40,398 bases of DNA from an uncultured Prevotellaceae bacterium (GCA_946406035.1 CAMJJG010000025.1:1-40398); one strand, 5' to 3'; shown: positions 15,358 to 24,908, counted from the stretch's first letter. Notes: generated from the sequence alone by a model not told the origin. Program-made: numbers and translations.

Positions 15358-15391
15358 GGCGGGCAGTGTCACTCGGGTGACACCGCCTGCC
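15358..15391 (-). other. Large intra-operon hairpin between the second YtxH gene and the holin-like gene
   Basis: GTGTCAC/GTGACAC (15366-15372 with 15377-15383) forms a perfect 7-bp inner stem with a 4-base loop. It continues past one A-C mismatch into a second 7-bp G-C stem (15358-15364 with 15385-15391). No T run follows on the minus strand. It could stabilise or process the mRNA, setting different levels for upstream and downstream genes. Confidence 0.6.
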
Positions 15392-15410
15392 GCCAATACA
15401 TGCTATTTTG

Positions 15411-15608
15411 TCAGTCCTCGATCTGGGCACTGATCTGCTTGACCAGCTGCTCCACCTCGTCGTCACTGAAGTCGATGCCGTTCTTCTTGAGCATCTCCTT
15501 GATGCGCGTGCGCAGGTCCGAACCCTTTTCGGGAGCAAACAGGATGGCTGCCGAAGCGCCAACCAGCGCGCCGCCCAAAAATGCGTACAATAAATTTAAG
15601 CCTCTCAT
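15411..15608 (-). CDS. YtxH domain-containing small membrane protein (second copy)
   Basis: The protein has 65 residues. One N-terminal membrane segment (LLYAFLGGALVGASAAILF, about residues 6-24) is followed by the YtxH hallmark FAPEKGSDLRTRI (24-36) and a charged, probably coiled helix to the end. YtxH proteins are general-stress-associated membrane-anchored helices; their biochemical role is not established. It is a paralogue of the adjacent upstream gene, 27 bases away, with the same FAPEKG-D-R-RI motif. Confidence 0.88.
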   Translation of the reverse strand: MRGLNLLYAFLGGALVGASAAILFAPEKGSDLRTRIKEMLKKNGIDFSDDEVEQLVKQISAQIED

Positions 15609-15635
15609 TTTGTTATCCTTTTTTTAAAAAAATCG

Positions 15636-15842
15636 TTAGTCCAGTTTATCCTTAATCTCCTCGGCGATGTCATTGACCAGGTTGTCGAGCTTCGACCCCT
15701 TGATTTTCACGCCTTGTTCGCGCAGGGCATCAGCAATGCGCTTGCGCGTGTCATCACCTTTCTCGGGGGCAAACAACAACCCCACTGTCGCGCCAGCGAT
15801 TGCGCCGCCCACGACTGCCATAACAATGTTGATCGGTTTCAT
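15636..15842 (-). CDS. YtxH domain-containing small membrane protein (first copy)
   Basis: The protein has 68 residues when started at the ATG at 15842. The frame could be read from a TTG at 15851, but the ATG puts MKPINIVMAVVGG directly at the membrane segment (about residues 5-24). The YtxH motif FAPEKGDDTRKRI follows, then a Lys/Asp/Glu-rich amphipathic helix (KIKGSKLDNLVNDIAEEIKD). It is the first gene of a four-gene minus-strand operon with its own consensus promoter, divergent from uvrA. Confidence 0.88.
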   Translation of the reverse strand: MKPINIVMAVVGGAIAGATVGLLFAPEKGDDTRKRIADALREQGVKIKGSKLDNLVNDIAEEIKDKLD

Positions 15843-15943
15843 ATTCTTCAAAAAAACAATTTAATAGTTAATAATGTCTTAGTTATGGTTTTACACTGCA
15901 ATAATCATGCCACATGACACGGGCACGCATCGCTTGTAGTCCC

Positions 15944-15975
15944 CAAAATTAGGCAAACTTTTTGATTCGGGCAAA
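15944..15975 (-). promoter_or_regulatory. Promoter of the YtxH operon
   Basis: Minus strand: TTTG (15972-15975), 20 bases, TAATTTTG (15944-15951), an exact consensus match. The 5' leader to the start at 15842 is about 95 bases. Confidence 0.75.
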
Positions 15976-16004
15976 TATTCTGAAAATATTCGCAATAATT
16001 TTAC

Positions 16005-16012
16005 TAATTTTG
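16005..16012 (+). promoter_or_regulatory. Putative -7 element of uvrA
   Basis: TAATTTTG lies 20 bases before the uvrA start codon. No TTTG lies at the proper distance upstream, so this is a half-match. The leader would be very short (about 13 bases). Confidence 0.45.
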
Positions 16013-16031
16013 CACCCCCAATCGCATCAAC

Positions 16032-18842
16032 ATGACCACCAGAGGAGACATCATTATCAAGGGTGCGCGCGTCAACAACCTCAAGAACGTTGACGTGGCT
16101 ATACCTCGCGGCAAGTTTGTCGTGATTACAGGCTTGTCTGGATCAGGCAAGTCGTCACTGGCATTTGACACGCTCTATGCCGAGGGACAGCGTCGCTATG
16201 TCGAGAGCTTGTCATCCTATGCGCGCCAGTTCATGGGACGCATGAGCAAGCCCGACTGCGACTTCATCACGGGACTGCCTCCAGCCATTGCCGTGGAGCA
16301 GCGCACGGTGACGCGCAACTCGCGCAGCACCGTGGGCACGAGCACCGAAATCTATGACTACCTGCGCCTGCTGTTCGCCCGCGTGGGCAAGACTTTCTCG
16401 CCCATCTCGGGCCAGATGGTGAAAAAGCACACCGCCAACGACGTTATCGACACCGTCAACTCCTACCCCGACGGTACCCGGCTGGCCCTGCTCACCGAGG
16501 TCATCGTCCCCGACGGGCGCGACCCGCGCACTCAGCTCGACATCCTGGCCAAGGGCGGCTACTCCAGGCTCATGACCAGCGAGGGGAGATTTATCGACAT
16601 CTCGCAGGTTATCGCCAGCGAGGGCGACATCGACACCAGCGACTACCGATTGCTCATCGACCGCCTGGCCGTCACCCACAACCACGACGACGAGATGCGA
16701 CTGCTAGACTCGTTGCAGACGGCCTTCTATGAGGGTAAGGACGAGTGTATCGTGGCCGTGTGGAAACCCGACGGCACACTGGTCGAGCACCGATTTTCCA
16801 AGCGCTTTGAGCTGGACGGGATGACCTTTGACGAGCCCTCCGACCTGATGTTCAACTTCAACAATCCGTTGGGTGCTTGCCCCACGTGTGAGGGATTTGG
16901 CAGCGTCATCGGCATCGACGAGCAACTCGTCGTGCCCGACAAGAGCCGCTCGGTATATGACGACGCGGTCATGTGCTGGCGTGGCCAGGTGATGAGCGAG
17001 TGGAAAAACGCGTTTATCCATGTCGCCGCCAGCCACGGCTTCCCTATTCACAAGCCCTACCACGAGCTCAGCCAGCAGCAGCTCGACCTGCTGTGGCATG
17101 GCACGGGCGATGGCGAGTGGAGCGGCATCGATGGCTTCTTTGAATGGGTCAAGAGCAAGTCCTACGCAATACAGTTCCGCGTCTTGCAGGCCCGTTATCG
17201 GGGCAAGACCGTGTGCCCTACCTGTCACGGCACGCGCCTGAAACCCCAGGCCGGCTATGTCAGGGTGGGAGGCATCACCATCAGCGAGATGGTGCGCATG
17301 CCCGTCAAGGACCTGGCTGCATGGTTCAAGCAGCTGCGACTCGACAAGACCGACGCCATGATCGCCGAGCGGTTGCTTACCGAGATTAACAGCCGCCTGG
17401 AGTACCTGTGCGACGTGGGTGTGGGCTATCTCACGCTCGACCGCCTGTCGGCAACGCTATCGGGTGGTGAGAGCCAGCGCATCAATTTGGCTACGGCCCT
17501 GGGCAGCTCGCTCGTCGGCTCGGTGTATATCCTCGACGAGCCCTCCATCGGCCTGCATCCACGCGACACCCATCGCCTGATACACGTGCTGCGCATGCTG
17601 CAGCAGCTGGGCAACACGGTTGTCGTCGTCGAGCACGACGAGGACATCATCCGCAGTGCCGATTATCTCATCGACGTCGGCCCAGACGCCGGTCGCAACG
17701 GCGGCCAGATCACCTATCAGGGCACTGTTGACCAGCTCGACAATGCGACAGGCAGCTACACGGCCAAGTACCTCACCGGCACGCTGTCTATACCCATTCC
17801 CAAGCGCCGCCGCCAGTGGAGCCAATATATCGAGGTCAAGGGTGCCACCCACAACAACCTCAAGAACATCAACGTCAAGTTCCCGCTGGGCGTGATGACT
17901 GTTGTCACTGGCGTGAGCGGATCGGGCAAATCCACACTCGTGGGCAAGATCCTCTACCCTGCCCTGGCCCGCCAGTTTGACCAGACGGCCGACGCGCCGG
18001 GCAGCTATAGCGGCATCGACGGCGACATCAGCCGATTGTCGGCCGTTGAGTTCATCGACCAGGGACCCATCGGCAAGAGCACCCGCAGCAATCCAGCCAC
18101 CTATCTCAAGGCCTTTGACGAGATCCGCCAGCTGTTTGCCCAGCAGCAGCTCTCCAAGCAGATGGGGTATAACGCCGGCTTCTTCTCGTTCAACTCTCCC
18201 GGCGGGCGCTGCGAGGAGTGCAAGGGCGAGGGCACCATCACCATCGAGATGCAGTTCATGGCCGACATCACCCTGACATGCGAAGCCTGCCACGGCAAGC
18301 GATTCAGCCGCAACGCGCTGGATGTGACCTACCGTGACCACACCATCAGCGATGTGCTCGACATGACCGTCAACCAGGCCATCGAGTTCTTCGGCGAGAG
18401 CAGCACCTATAACGAGTACAAGATCGTGCGCCGGCTCAAGCCCCTGCAAGACGTCGGGCTGGGCTACATCAAGCTGGGGCAGTCGTCATCAACGCTCTCG
18501 GGCGGCGAGAACCAGCGAGTCAAGCTGGCCTACTACCTGAGCGGCGAGCGACAGGGCAACACGATGTTCATCTTTGACGAGCCCACCACGGGACTGCACT
18601 TCCACGACATCAGCACGTTGATGAAATCATTTGACCAGCTCATCGGCAACGGCCACACGGTAGTCATCATCGAGCACAACCTCGACGTGATCAAGTGTGC
18701 CGACCACATCATCGACCTGGGGCCAGAGGGTGGTGAGGGCGGCGGCAACATTGTCGTTGCCGGGACTCCCGAGCAAGTCGCACAATGCCCCGAAAGTTAC
18801 ACGGGACGCTTCCTGAAGCCAAAACTCAATAACGACAATTGA
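16032..18842 (+). CDS. uvrA: Excinuclease ABC subunit A (UvrA)
   Basis: UvrA finds DNA damage in nucleotide excision repair and loads UvrB. The 936-residue protein has the family's two ABC ATPase halves. First half: Walker [10 protein letters not shown] (about 34-42), signature LSGGESQR (about 475), Walker [11 protein letters not shown] (about 500). Second half: Walker [10 protein letters not shown] (about 627-635), signature LSGGENQR (about 822), Walker [11 protein letters not shown] (about 845). The second zinc finger is clear, CEEC then CEAC with 19 residues between (about 727-753). CPTC motifs near 283 and 395 belong to the insertion domains. Sequence around the first ATPase differs somewhat from the commonest UvrA form, so a paralogue elsewhere in the genome is possible. 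A small gene follows 22 bases downstream. Confidence 0.96.
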   Translation: MTTRGDIIIKGARVNNLKNVDVAIPRGKFVVITGLSGSGKSSLAFDTLYAEGQRRYVESLSSYARQFMGRMSKPDCDFITGLPPAIAVEQRTVTRNSRSTVGTSTEIYDYLRLLFARVGKTFSPISGQMVKKHTANDVIDTVNSYPDGTRLALLTEVIVPDGRDPRTQLDILAKGGYSRLMTSEGRFIDISQVIASEGDIDTSDYRLLIDRLAVTHNHDDEMRLLDSLQTAFYEGKDECIVAVWKPDGTLVEHRFSKRFELDGMTFDEPSDLMFNFNNPLGACPTCEGFGSVIGIDEQLVVPDKSRSVYDDAVMCWRGQVMSEWKNAFIHVAASHGFPIHKPYHELSQQQLDLLWHGTGDGEWSGIDGFFEWVKSKSYAIQFRVLQARYRGKTVCPTCHGTRLKPQAGYVRVGGITISEMVRMPVKDLAAWFKQLRLDKTDAMIAERLLTEINSRLEYLCDVGVGYLTLDRLSATLSGGESQRINLATALGSSLVGSVYILDEPSIGLHPRDTHRLIHVLRMLQQLGNTVVVVEHDEDIIRSADYLIDVGPDAGRNGGQITYQGTVDQLDNATGSYTAKYLTGTLSIPIPKRRRQWSQYIEVKGATHNNLKNINVKFPLGVMTVVTGVSGSGKSTLVGKILYPALARQFDQTADAPGSYSGIDGDISRLSAVEFIDQGPIGKSTRSNPATYLKAFDEIRQLFAQQQLSKQMGYNAGFFSFNSPGGRCEECKGEGTITIEMQFMADITLTCEACHGKRFSRNALDVTYRDHTISDVLDMTVNQAIEFFGESSTYNEYKIVRRLKPLQDVGLGYIKLGQSSSTLSGGENQRVKLAYYLSGERQGNTMFIFDEPTTGLHFHDISTLMKSFDQLIGNGHTVVIIEHNLDVIKCADHIIDLGPEGGEGGGNIVVAGTPEQVAQCPESYTGRFLKPKLNNDN

Positions 18843-18864
18843 CACAACTCGATAAAGTAAAGCT

Positions 18865-19464
18865 ATGAAAAATCTAACCCAAAACGACGAAACCCTGAGA
18901 AACATCCGCAAGGAGTTTTTCGCCTTTAGAAACGGCATCATTGCCGACAAACTCAGGAATGCGGGAGATCCGCACCCCATCATCATGGGCTGCCTGCTGG
19001 TTGATATCATGTCGATCTCGCGATCGATTGCCGAAAATGTTGCCGACGACCGACGCCTGGCAACGGTGGCTCAAGAATTGTGGGACGACTCCAACTCTCG
19101 CGAGTGCCGCCTGGCCGCACCGATGCTCTACCCAGCCGAGATGATGACTCTGGAAATGGCCATGCAATGGTGCCAGTCTGTCGAGACAACCGAGATAGCC
19201 GACAACCTGTGCCACAAGCTGCTGCGCGACATCACCGATGCCGATGCACTGTGGCGCGCACTCATCGCCGATGAGCGCCTCCTGGTGAAATACACGGGTT
19301 ATCGATTGCTCCTCAATCTGTTACTCCTCGACAGGTTACAGCCTAATGAGCAACTGAGAATCATTATCAACAACGACGCCAAACAGGCACATGGCCCTCT
19401 CGTCGCCTTGCTGAAAGACATCCTCGAAGAGTTCACTGATCATCACTCATCAAGTCGCGGATAA
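18865..19464 (+). CDS. Helical protein, possibly AlkD/HEAT-like, downstream of uvrA
   Basis: The 199-residue protein has no signal peptide or membrane segment and is predicted all-helical. Its start (MKNLTQNDETLRNIRKEFFAFRNG) and the repeated pairs of helices ending in VALLKDILEE recall the HEAT-repeat fold of DNA alkylation repair (AlkD-like) proteins, but this is a weak impression without conserved catalytic residues I can point to. It starts 22 bases after uvrA, so the two are probably cotranscribed, which fits a DNA-repair link. Its last 32 bases overlap the 3' end of hemW on the other strand. Alternative: an unrelated conserved hypothetical protein. Confidence 0.7.
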   Translation: MKNLTQNDETLRNIRKEFFAFRNGIIADKLRNAGDPHPIIMGCLLVDIMSISRSIAENVADDRRLATVAQELWDDSNSRECRLAAPMLYPAEMMTLEMAMQWCQSVETTEIADNLCHKLLRDITDADALWRALIADERLLVKYTGYRLLLNLLLLDRLQPNEQLRIIINNDAKQAHGPLVALLKDILEEFTDHHSSSRG

Positions 19465-20572
19465 TGCCGTCGCTGAGCATGATGCCGTTAGGTGTAAGGA
19501 CATAGCGGGCGTTATCGACGATGCGCACGTTACCGGCATCGATGTGGCGTTGCGCCTCACGGGTAAAGTGCTGCCACGCGCGGTCGCCAAAGTCCTCGCG
19601 CAATCGAACGGCATCCACACCACGCGACGTCCGCAATCCCAGCATCACCCGCTCGTCATAGCGCTCCCGCCGAGTCAAAGCCTCGGTTTCACAGGCTTGT
19701 TCCCCAGCAGTGACCTTGTCGATATACCCTTGCAGGTCACTGGGGTTATAGCGCCTGACAGTTCCGTCATAACTATGCGCTGCCGCTCCCAAACCCAGAT
19801 AGGGTGTCTCGTCCCAATAGGACGAATTGTGGCGCGAACGATAGCCAGGCAGCGCAAAATTGGAAATCTCATAATGCTCAAACCCTGCGGCGTGCAAACG
19901 CTCGACCAGGATGCGGTACATTTCCAGGCACTCGTCCTCAGGCACCTCAACGACCTCGCCCCGCTCCCGTTGGCGCCACAATCGCGTCCCCTCCTCATAG
20001 GTGAGGCCATAGGCCGACACATGCCTCGGCTCCAGGGCGATGGCCCGCGCCACCGTTTGCACCCACGAATCCACAGTCTGGCCCGGCAGGCCATAGATGA
20101 GGTCAATGCTGATGTTGCTGATGCCCGCCTGCCTCAAGTGGGCCACAGCCTCATTGACCTGGGCGGCATTATGGCGGCGCCCGATGGCCCGCAAAATGGA
20201 GTTTTCAAACGACTGCACACCCATGCTCACACGGTTCACGCCCAATGAATTGACTGCTGCACACCACTCGGGCACCACATCGTCAGGGTTGGCCTCGACA
20301 GTGAACTCCACCACCCCATCCAGGTCAAGAGCGGCCCTCAGTCCCGCGACAAGTCGCGACAGCAACGGCAAGGGCAGTTGTGACGGCGTGCCGCCACCCA
20401 GATACAAGGTCAAGATGGGCTCGCCACGCAACTCACGGCGACGCATTCCAGCCTCGGCAATCACAGCATCAACATAGGGCCTACCGGCATCGGCCAGGCA
20501 CAATGTCGAGAAAAAGTCGCAGTAACTGCAACGGCTCGCACAGAATGGAATATGAACATAAACACCAGCCAT
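19433..20572 (-). CDS. hemW: Radical SAM family heme chaperone HemW (coproporphyrinogen oxidase-like)
   Basis: The protein has 379 residues starting at MAGVYVHIPFC (an ATG one codon upstream is also possible). The radical-SAM cluster motif CX3CX2C is at the very N-terminus (CASRCSYC, about residues 11-18). The glycine-rich SAM loop YLGGGTPS follows at about 59, then the EANPDD and GVNRVSMGVQSF segments typical of HemN/HemW. The C-terminal part has the HemN_C-like region with the ERYDERVMLGLRTSRGV motif. HemN itself usually has a fourth cysteine in the motif (CX3CX2CXC), absent here, which favours HemW. It inserts heme into respiratory proteins rather than making protoporphyrin. Convergent with the small gene downstream of uvrA. 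Confidence 0.9.
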   Translation of the reverse strand: MAGVYVHIPFCASRCSYCDFFSTLCLADAGRPYVDAVIAEAGMRRRELRGEPILTLYLGGGTPSQLPLPLLSRLVAGLRAALDLDGVVEFTVEANPDDVVPEWCAAVNSLGVNRVSMGVQSFENSILRAIGRRHNAAQVNEAVAHLRQAGISNISIDLIYGLPGQTVDSWVQTVARAIALEPRHVSAYGLTYEEGTRLWRQRERGEVVEVPEDECLEMYRILVERLHAAGFEHYEISNFALPGYRSRHNSSYWDETPYLGLGAAAHSYDGTVRRYNPSDLQGYIDKVTAGEQACETEALTRRERYDERVMLGLRTSRGVDAVRLREDFGDRAWQHFTREAQRHIDAGNVRIVDNARYVLTPNGIMLSDGIIRDLMSDDQ

Positions 20573-20592
20573 CATCTAACAGAATTGTGTCG

Positions 20593-20600
20593 CAAAGGTA
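20593..20600 (-). promoter_or_regulatory. Putative -7 element of hemW
   Basis: TACCTTTG on the minus strand lies about 20 bases before the hemW start. No TTG at the correct spacing upstream, so only half of the consensus is present. Confidence 0.4.
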
Positions 20601-20640
20601 ATCATTTTTCGGCTTGTTGATAATTTTCTCTTTAATAATG

Positions 20641-20671
20641 TTGTGATTCACAGCAAAAATTACTAATTTTG
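20641..20671 (+). promoter_or_regulatory. Promoter of the EF-G paralogue
   Basis: TTG (20641-20643), 20 bases, TAATTTTG (20664-20671). The leader of about 58 bases has a small CTGTT/AACAG inverted repeat just after the start of transcription. Confidence 0.65.
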
Positions 20672-20735
20672 CAGGCTGTTTAACGAACAGAACAACAATT
20701 CACTATATAACAACCATTTAACAACAAAATCACTA

Positions 20736-22895
20736 ATGAAGGTTTACAAAACAAACGAGATCAAGAACATCTCTCTCGTCGGTGGTAAGGGCGCTGGTAA
20801 GACCACTCTCACCGAGTCTATTCTCCTTGAGGGCGGCACAATCAGCCGCAGGGGTACCGTTGATGGTGGCAACACCGTGAGCGACAACACTCCCGTTGAG
20901 AAAGAGTATGGCTACTCCGTATCCTCTACCGTCTTCTTTGCTGAGAAGAACGGCAAGAAACTCAACTTCTTTGACTGCCCGGGTAGTGATGACTTCGTGG
21001 GCAATACCGTTACCGCTCTGAGCGTGACCGACACTGCTGCCCTGGTCATCGACGGCCGCAATGGCGTCGACGTGGGTTGCCAGAACAACTTCCGCACCGT
21101 GGAGCGCGTGGGCAAGCCCCTCATGTTCGTCATCAACCGCCTCGAGGACGAGAAATGCGACTTTGACAACGTATACAACCAGTTGCGTGAGACCTACGGC
21201 AACAAGGTCGTTGCCCTCCAGTTCCCCGTGAACGCAGGTCCCGGCTTCAACAGCGTGGTTGACGTGCTGTCCATGAAGCAGTACACCTGGCCCAAGGACG
21301 GCGGCAAGGCTACCGTAGCCGACATCGACGGCGCTCAGGCTGACAAGGCCGAGGAGTACCGCATGGCACTGCTCGAGATGGCTGCCGAGAACGATGAGGA
21401 ACTCATGATGAAGTTCCTTGACGAGATGACCCTGACCGACGAGGAGACCATCAAGGGTATCCGCCTGGGCATGGTTGACCGCAGCATCTTCCCCGTGGTT
21501 CTGGTGAGCGCCGAGAAGAACATCGGCACCGACCGCATGCTCGAGATCATGAGCACCATCGTGCCCGACGTGACCGAGATGCCCGCTCCCAAGAACACCA
21601 ACGGCGACGAGGTTCCCTATGACGAGAACGCTCCCGTGAGCATCTTCTTCTTCAAGACATCGGTAGAGAGCCACATCGGTGAGGTATCCTACTTCAAGGT
21701 GATGAGCGGTACCCTCAAGGCTGGTGCCGACTTGACCAACATGAACCGTGGCAGCAAGGAGCGCTTGGCTCAGATCAATGTCGTTTGTGGCCAGAACAAG
21801 ACTGCCATCGACGAGATCCACGCCGGTGACATCGGTGCAGCCGTGAAACTGAAGGACGTTCGCTGCGGCAACACCCTCAACGAGAAGGGCTGCGAGCACG
21901 AGTTCAACTTCATCGAGTATCCCGCTCCCAAGTTCCAGCGCGCCATCCGCGCCCTCAACGAGAGCGAGACCGAGAAACTGGGTGCCGTCCTCAACCGCAT
22001 GCACGAGGAGGATCCCACGTTGCTCATCGAGCAGAGCAAGGAGTTGCGCCAGACCATCGTTTCGGGTCAGGGCGAATTCCACCTGCGCACCCTCAAGTGG
22101 AACATCGAGAACAACGACAAGATCCAGATCGAGTATCAGGAGCCCCGCATCCCCTACCGCGAGACCATTACCAAGGCCGCCCGCGCCGACTATCGTCACA
22201 AGAAGCAGTCTGGTGGTTCAGGTCAGTTTGGTGAGGTACACCTCATCGTCGAGCCTTACCGCGAGGGCATGCCCGAACCCGACACCTACAAGTTCGGCAA
22301 CCAGGAGTACAAGATGAACATCAAGGACAAGCAGGAGATCCCCCTGGAATGGGGCGGTATGCTGGTCATCTACAACTGTATCGTTGGTGGTGCCATCGAT
22401 GCACGCTTCATCCCCGCCATCGTCAAGGGTATCATGGACCGCATGGAACAGGGCCCGTTGACCGGTAGCTATGCACGTGACGTGCGCGTGTGCATCTACG
22501 ATGGTAAGATGCACCCCGTTGACAGTAACGAAATCTCGTTCCGTCTGGCAGCCCGCAACGCCTTCTCGGCAGCATTCCGCGATGCTAACCCCAAGGTGCT
22601 CGAGCCCGTCTATGACGTCGAGATCCTGTTGCCCGGCGACTGCATGGGTGGTGTACAGAGCGACCTGCAGGGCCGCCGCGGCATCATGATGGACATGTCG
22701 AGCGCCAACGGCATGGAGCGCGTTAAGGCACGCATCCCCCTGAAGGAGATGTCGAGCTACAGCACCGCCCTGAGCTCCATCTCGGGTGGCCGCGCTTCGT
22801 TCAACATGAAGTTCTCGAGCTACGAGCTCGTGCCCGCCGACGTGCAGGCTCAGCTGCTCAAGGAGTACGAGGAGAGCAAGCAGGACGAGGATTAA
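20736..22895 (+). CDS. fusA2: EF-G paralogue with altered GTPase motifs (EF-G2-like)
   Basis: This 719-residue protein has the complete EF-G domain order: G domain, domain II, domains III-V with the IPYRETI and GQFGEVHLIVEP segments. The P-loop GGKGAGKTT (16-24) is intact. Three other nucleotide motifs are changed. Switch I, RGIT in EF-G, reads YGYS (about 58-61). G3, normally DTPGH, reads DCPGS (80-84), losing the catalytic histidine. G4, normally NKMD, reads NRLE (134-137). Bacteroides has an EF-G paralogue reported to lack GTPase activity and to support translation during nutrient limitation and gut colonisation; this is most likely its orthologue. Codon use is strongly biased to favoured codons, suggesting high expression. 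It is a single-gene unit with its own promoter and terminator. Confidence 0.88.
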   Translation: MKVYKTNEIKNISLVGGKGAGKTTLTESILLEGGTISRRGTVDGGNTVSDNTPVEKEYGYSVSSTVFFAEKNGKKLNFFDCPGSDDFVGNTVTALSVTDTAALVIDGRNGVDVGCQNNFRTVERVGKPLMFVINRLEDEKCDFDNVYNQLRETYGNKVVALQFPVNAGPGFNSVVDVLSMKQYTWPKDGGKATVADIDGAQADKAEEYRMALLEMAAENDEELMMKFLDEMTLTDEETIKGIRLGMVDRSIFPVVLVSAEKNIGTDRMLEIMSTIVPDVTEMPAPKNTNGDEVPYDENAPVSIFFFKTSVESHIGEVSYFKVMSGTLKAGADLTNMNRGSKERLAQINVVCGQNKTAIDEIHAGDIGAAVKLKDVRCGNTLNEKGCEHEFNFIEYPAPKFQRAIRALNESETEKLGAVLNRMHEEDPTLLIEQSKELRQTIVSGQGEFHLRTLKWNIENNDKIQIEYQEPRIPYRETITKAARADYRHKKQSGGSGQFGEVHLIVEPYREGMPEPDTYKFGNQEYKMNIKDKQEIPLEWGGMLVIYNCIVGGAIDARFIPAIVKGIMDRMEQGPLTGSYARDVRVCIYDGKMHPVDSNEISFRLAARNAFSAAFRDANPKVLEPVYDVEILLPGDCMGGVQSDLQGRRGIMMDMSSANGMERVKARIPLKEMSSYSTALSSISGGRASFNMKFSSYELVPADVQAQLLKEYEESKQDED

Positions 22896-22920
22896 TCCCC
22901 GACTGTCCTCCACATTATAT

Positions 22921-22962
22921 AATGGGCGACCCCACTGCGGGCCGCCCATTGTTGTTATCGTT
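22921..22962 (+). terminator. Intrinsic terminator after the EF-G paralogue
   Basis: AATGGGCG (22921-22928) pairs perfectly with CGCCCATT (22943-22950), with extra G-C pairs inside. A T-rich tail (GTTGTTATCGTTTT) follows. It is 26 bases past the stop codon. Confidence 0.75.
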
Positions 22963-23197
22963 TTACACAACTGATTGCTGCACCATGGCAGTCTCGCCCT
23001 GACATACAGGCCACTGGTGCCGAGGTGCGTGATTCGTCTTCTTATTATAATGTACATTTTAACCGCTTATCGACCAGACAAAACTCCATAAGACCAAAAA
23101 CCACTACGCCCCCCTATGTTGCAAGCTCAAATAGTCCTTGAAACAAGATGGTTTTAACATTTCGGGTTAATTTTTTCAGTAAAAAGTGAAAGAATTC

Positions 23198-23228
23198 TTG
23201 GCGTTTTCACAATTTTGTGTTAATTTTG
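23198..23228 (+). promoter_or_regulatory. Promoter of rprX-rprY
   Basis: TTG (23198-23200), 20 bases, TAATTTTG (23221-23228), about 44 bases before the start codon. Confidence 0.7.
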
Positions 23229-23271
23229 CCGTTGATTGTTAAAACAAGATTTATATTAGCACATTATTCTC

Positions 23272-24786
23272 ATGAAGAGATCAACGATATGGATATTAAC
23301 GGTCGTCATGGCGATAGCCCTACTGGGACTGCTCGCCATGCAGATCGTCTATCTGGAGAAGATGGTGGCCATGCGCAACAGCCAGTTCAGTGAGATTGTG
23401 ATGCGCAGCCTCTACAGCGTGTCCACCATGCTGGAACAGAACGAGACCAAATACTTCCTGGACAAGGATCTGACCGAGGCCGAGCAGACCTACTCGGGCA
23501 TCAGCCAGAACAGCTTCAGTTTCAGCGACCACCACGAGGCCACAATCGACACGACCTTCGGCACCGAGGCGGCTAGCCAGCCGCGACCCGCCAACATCAA
23601 CACGCTCAAGGACTTGAACATCAAGGACCTGAACGACACCTACCAGCGCAAGCAGGAAATCCTCAAGGGCCAATACCTGTACCAGAAAAGCCTGCTCAAT
23701 GAGGTGATCCTCACCATCCTTAATCACTCAAGCGACCGCCCCATCCAGGAGCGTGCCGACAGCGCCACGGTAGCCAGCTACCTGCGCTCAGAGCTCGAGT
23801 TCAACGGCTTGACGCTCCCCTTTGAGTTCGCCATCGTGAACCGCACCAGCGGCGTGATCTACAAGACCAACGGCTACTCGCCCATGTCGCAACAAGACGT
23901 TTACACCCAGGTGCTGTTCCCCAACGACCCCAAGAGCAAGCAGAACACGCTCAACGTCACTTTCCCCAACAAGAGCGACTACATCTTCTCGTCGGTCAAG
24001 TTCCTCGTGCCGTCGTTGGCCTTTACGTTCCTGCTTCTGGGCGTGTTCCTGTACACCATCTCGGTAGCCTTCAAGCAGAAGAAATTGAGCGAGATCAAGA
24101 ACGACTTCATCAACAACATGACCCACGAGTTCAAGACCCCCATTTCATCGATATCTATTGCTGCCCAGATGCTCAACGACGACAGCGTGCGCAAGAGCCC
24201 CGAGATGCTCAAGCACGTCTCGAGCGTCATCAACGACGAGACCAAGCGCCTGCGCTTCCAAGTCGAGAAGGTGCTGCAACTGTCACTGTTCGACCGCAAG
24301 AACGCCACCATGCGCCTCGAGGAAGAGGATGCCAACGCCAGCATCTATAACGTCATCAACACCTTCAAGCTCAAGGTCGAGAAATATGGCGGTCACATCA
24401 ATGCCAACCTCGACGCCGAGGACCCCATCATCAACGTGGACCGCATGCACTTCACCAACGTCATCTTCAACCTGCTCGATAACGCCGTCAAGTACCGCCG
24501 CGAGGATGTCGCACCCGAGCTCGAGGTGACTACCGTCAATCCCGACGAGGACCACATCCAGATCACCGTCGCCGATAACGGCATCGGCATGACGCGCGAG
24601 GACCTGAAGAAGATTTTCGAGAAATTCTACCGCGTCTCGACCGGTAACCGACACGACGTGAAAGGATTCGGGCTGGGACTGGCCTACGTACACAAGATGA
24701 TTGACCTTTTTGGCGGCTCAATACGCGCCGAGAGCGAGCTCAACAAGGGATCAAAATTCATTATCACGCTGCCACTGTATAAATGA
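23272..24786 (+). CDS. rprX: Membrane sensor histidine kinase, RprX-like
   Basis: The 504-residue protein has two membrane segments, about 7-27 and 244-266, around a periplasmic sensor region of some 215 residues. The cytoplasmic part carries HisKA with the H-box MTHEFKTP (phosphorylated His285). HATPase_c motifs follow: N-box FNLLDNAVKY (about 391), G1 VADNGIGM, G2 GFGLGLAYVH. There is no HAMP domain between the second membrane segment and the kinase, only a short linker. The best match I know is RprX of Bacteroides, and the response regulator follows 122 bases downstream with no promoter of its own visible, so they form one unit. The RprXY signal is not known from the sequence; the pair is linked in the literature to drug and stress response. 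Confidence 0.92.
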   Translation: MKRSTIWILTVVMAIALLGLLAMQIVYLEKMVAMRNSQFSEIVMRSLYSVSTMLEQNETKYFLDKDLTEAEQTYSGISQNSFSFSDHHEATIDTTFGTEAASQPRPANINTLKDLNIKDLNDTYQRKQEILKGQYLYQKSLLNEVILTILNHSSDRPIQERADSATVASYLRSELEFNGLTLPFEFAIVNRTSGVIYKTNGYSPMSQQDVYTQVLFPNDPKSKQNTLNVTFPNKSDYIFSSVKFLVPSLAFTFLLLGVFLYTISVAFKQKKLSEIKNDFINNMTHEFKTPISSISIAAQMLNDDSVRKSPEMLKHVSSVINDETKRLRFQVEKVLQLSLFDRKNATMRLEEEDANASIYNVINTFKLKVEKYGGHINANLDAEDPIINVDRMHFTNVIFNLLDNAVKYRREDVAPELEVTTVNPDEDHIQITVADNGIGMTREDLKKIFEKFYRVSTGNRHDVKGFGLGLAYVHKMIDLFGGSIRAESELNKGSKFIITLPLYK

Positions 24787-24908
24787 TTCAAACTATAGAT
24801 GCTGTTGCCGCTTCGATAGCGTTGAGGAGCAGCGGTGGCAAAGAAGAATGATTAATGAGATAAATCATACAAACCAACATATCAATAATTATATAAAAAA
24901 CGACAATT

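Larger units (their letters stand above)
22896..23271. other. Spacer between the EF-G paralogue and rprX, 376 bp
   Basis: Holds the terminator at 22921-22962 and the rprX promoter at 23198-23228. I see nothing else in between. Confidence 0.7.

Noticed and set aside
17457..18449. 330-codon minus-strand frame opposite uvrA
   Set aside because: Antisense shadow of the second UvrA ATPase half.
20733..22199. 488-codon minus-strand frame opposite the EF-G paralogue
   Set aside because: Artefact of strong codon bias in the EF-G gene; no family features.
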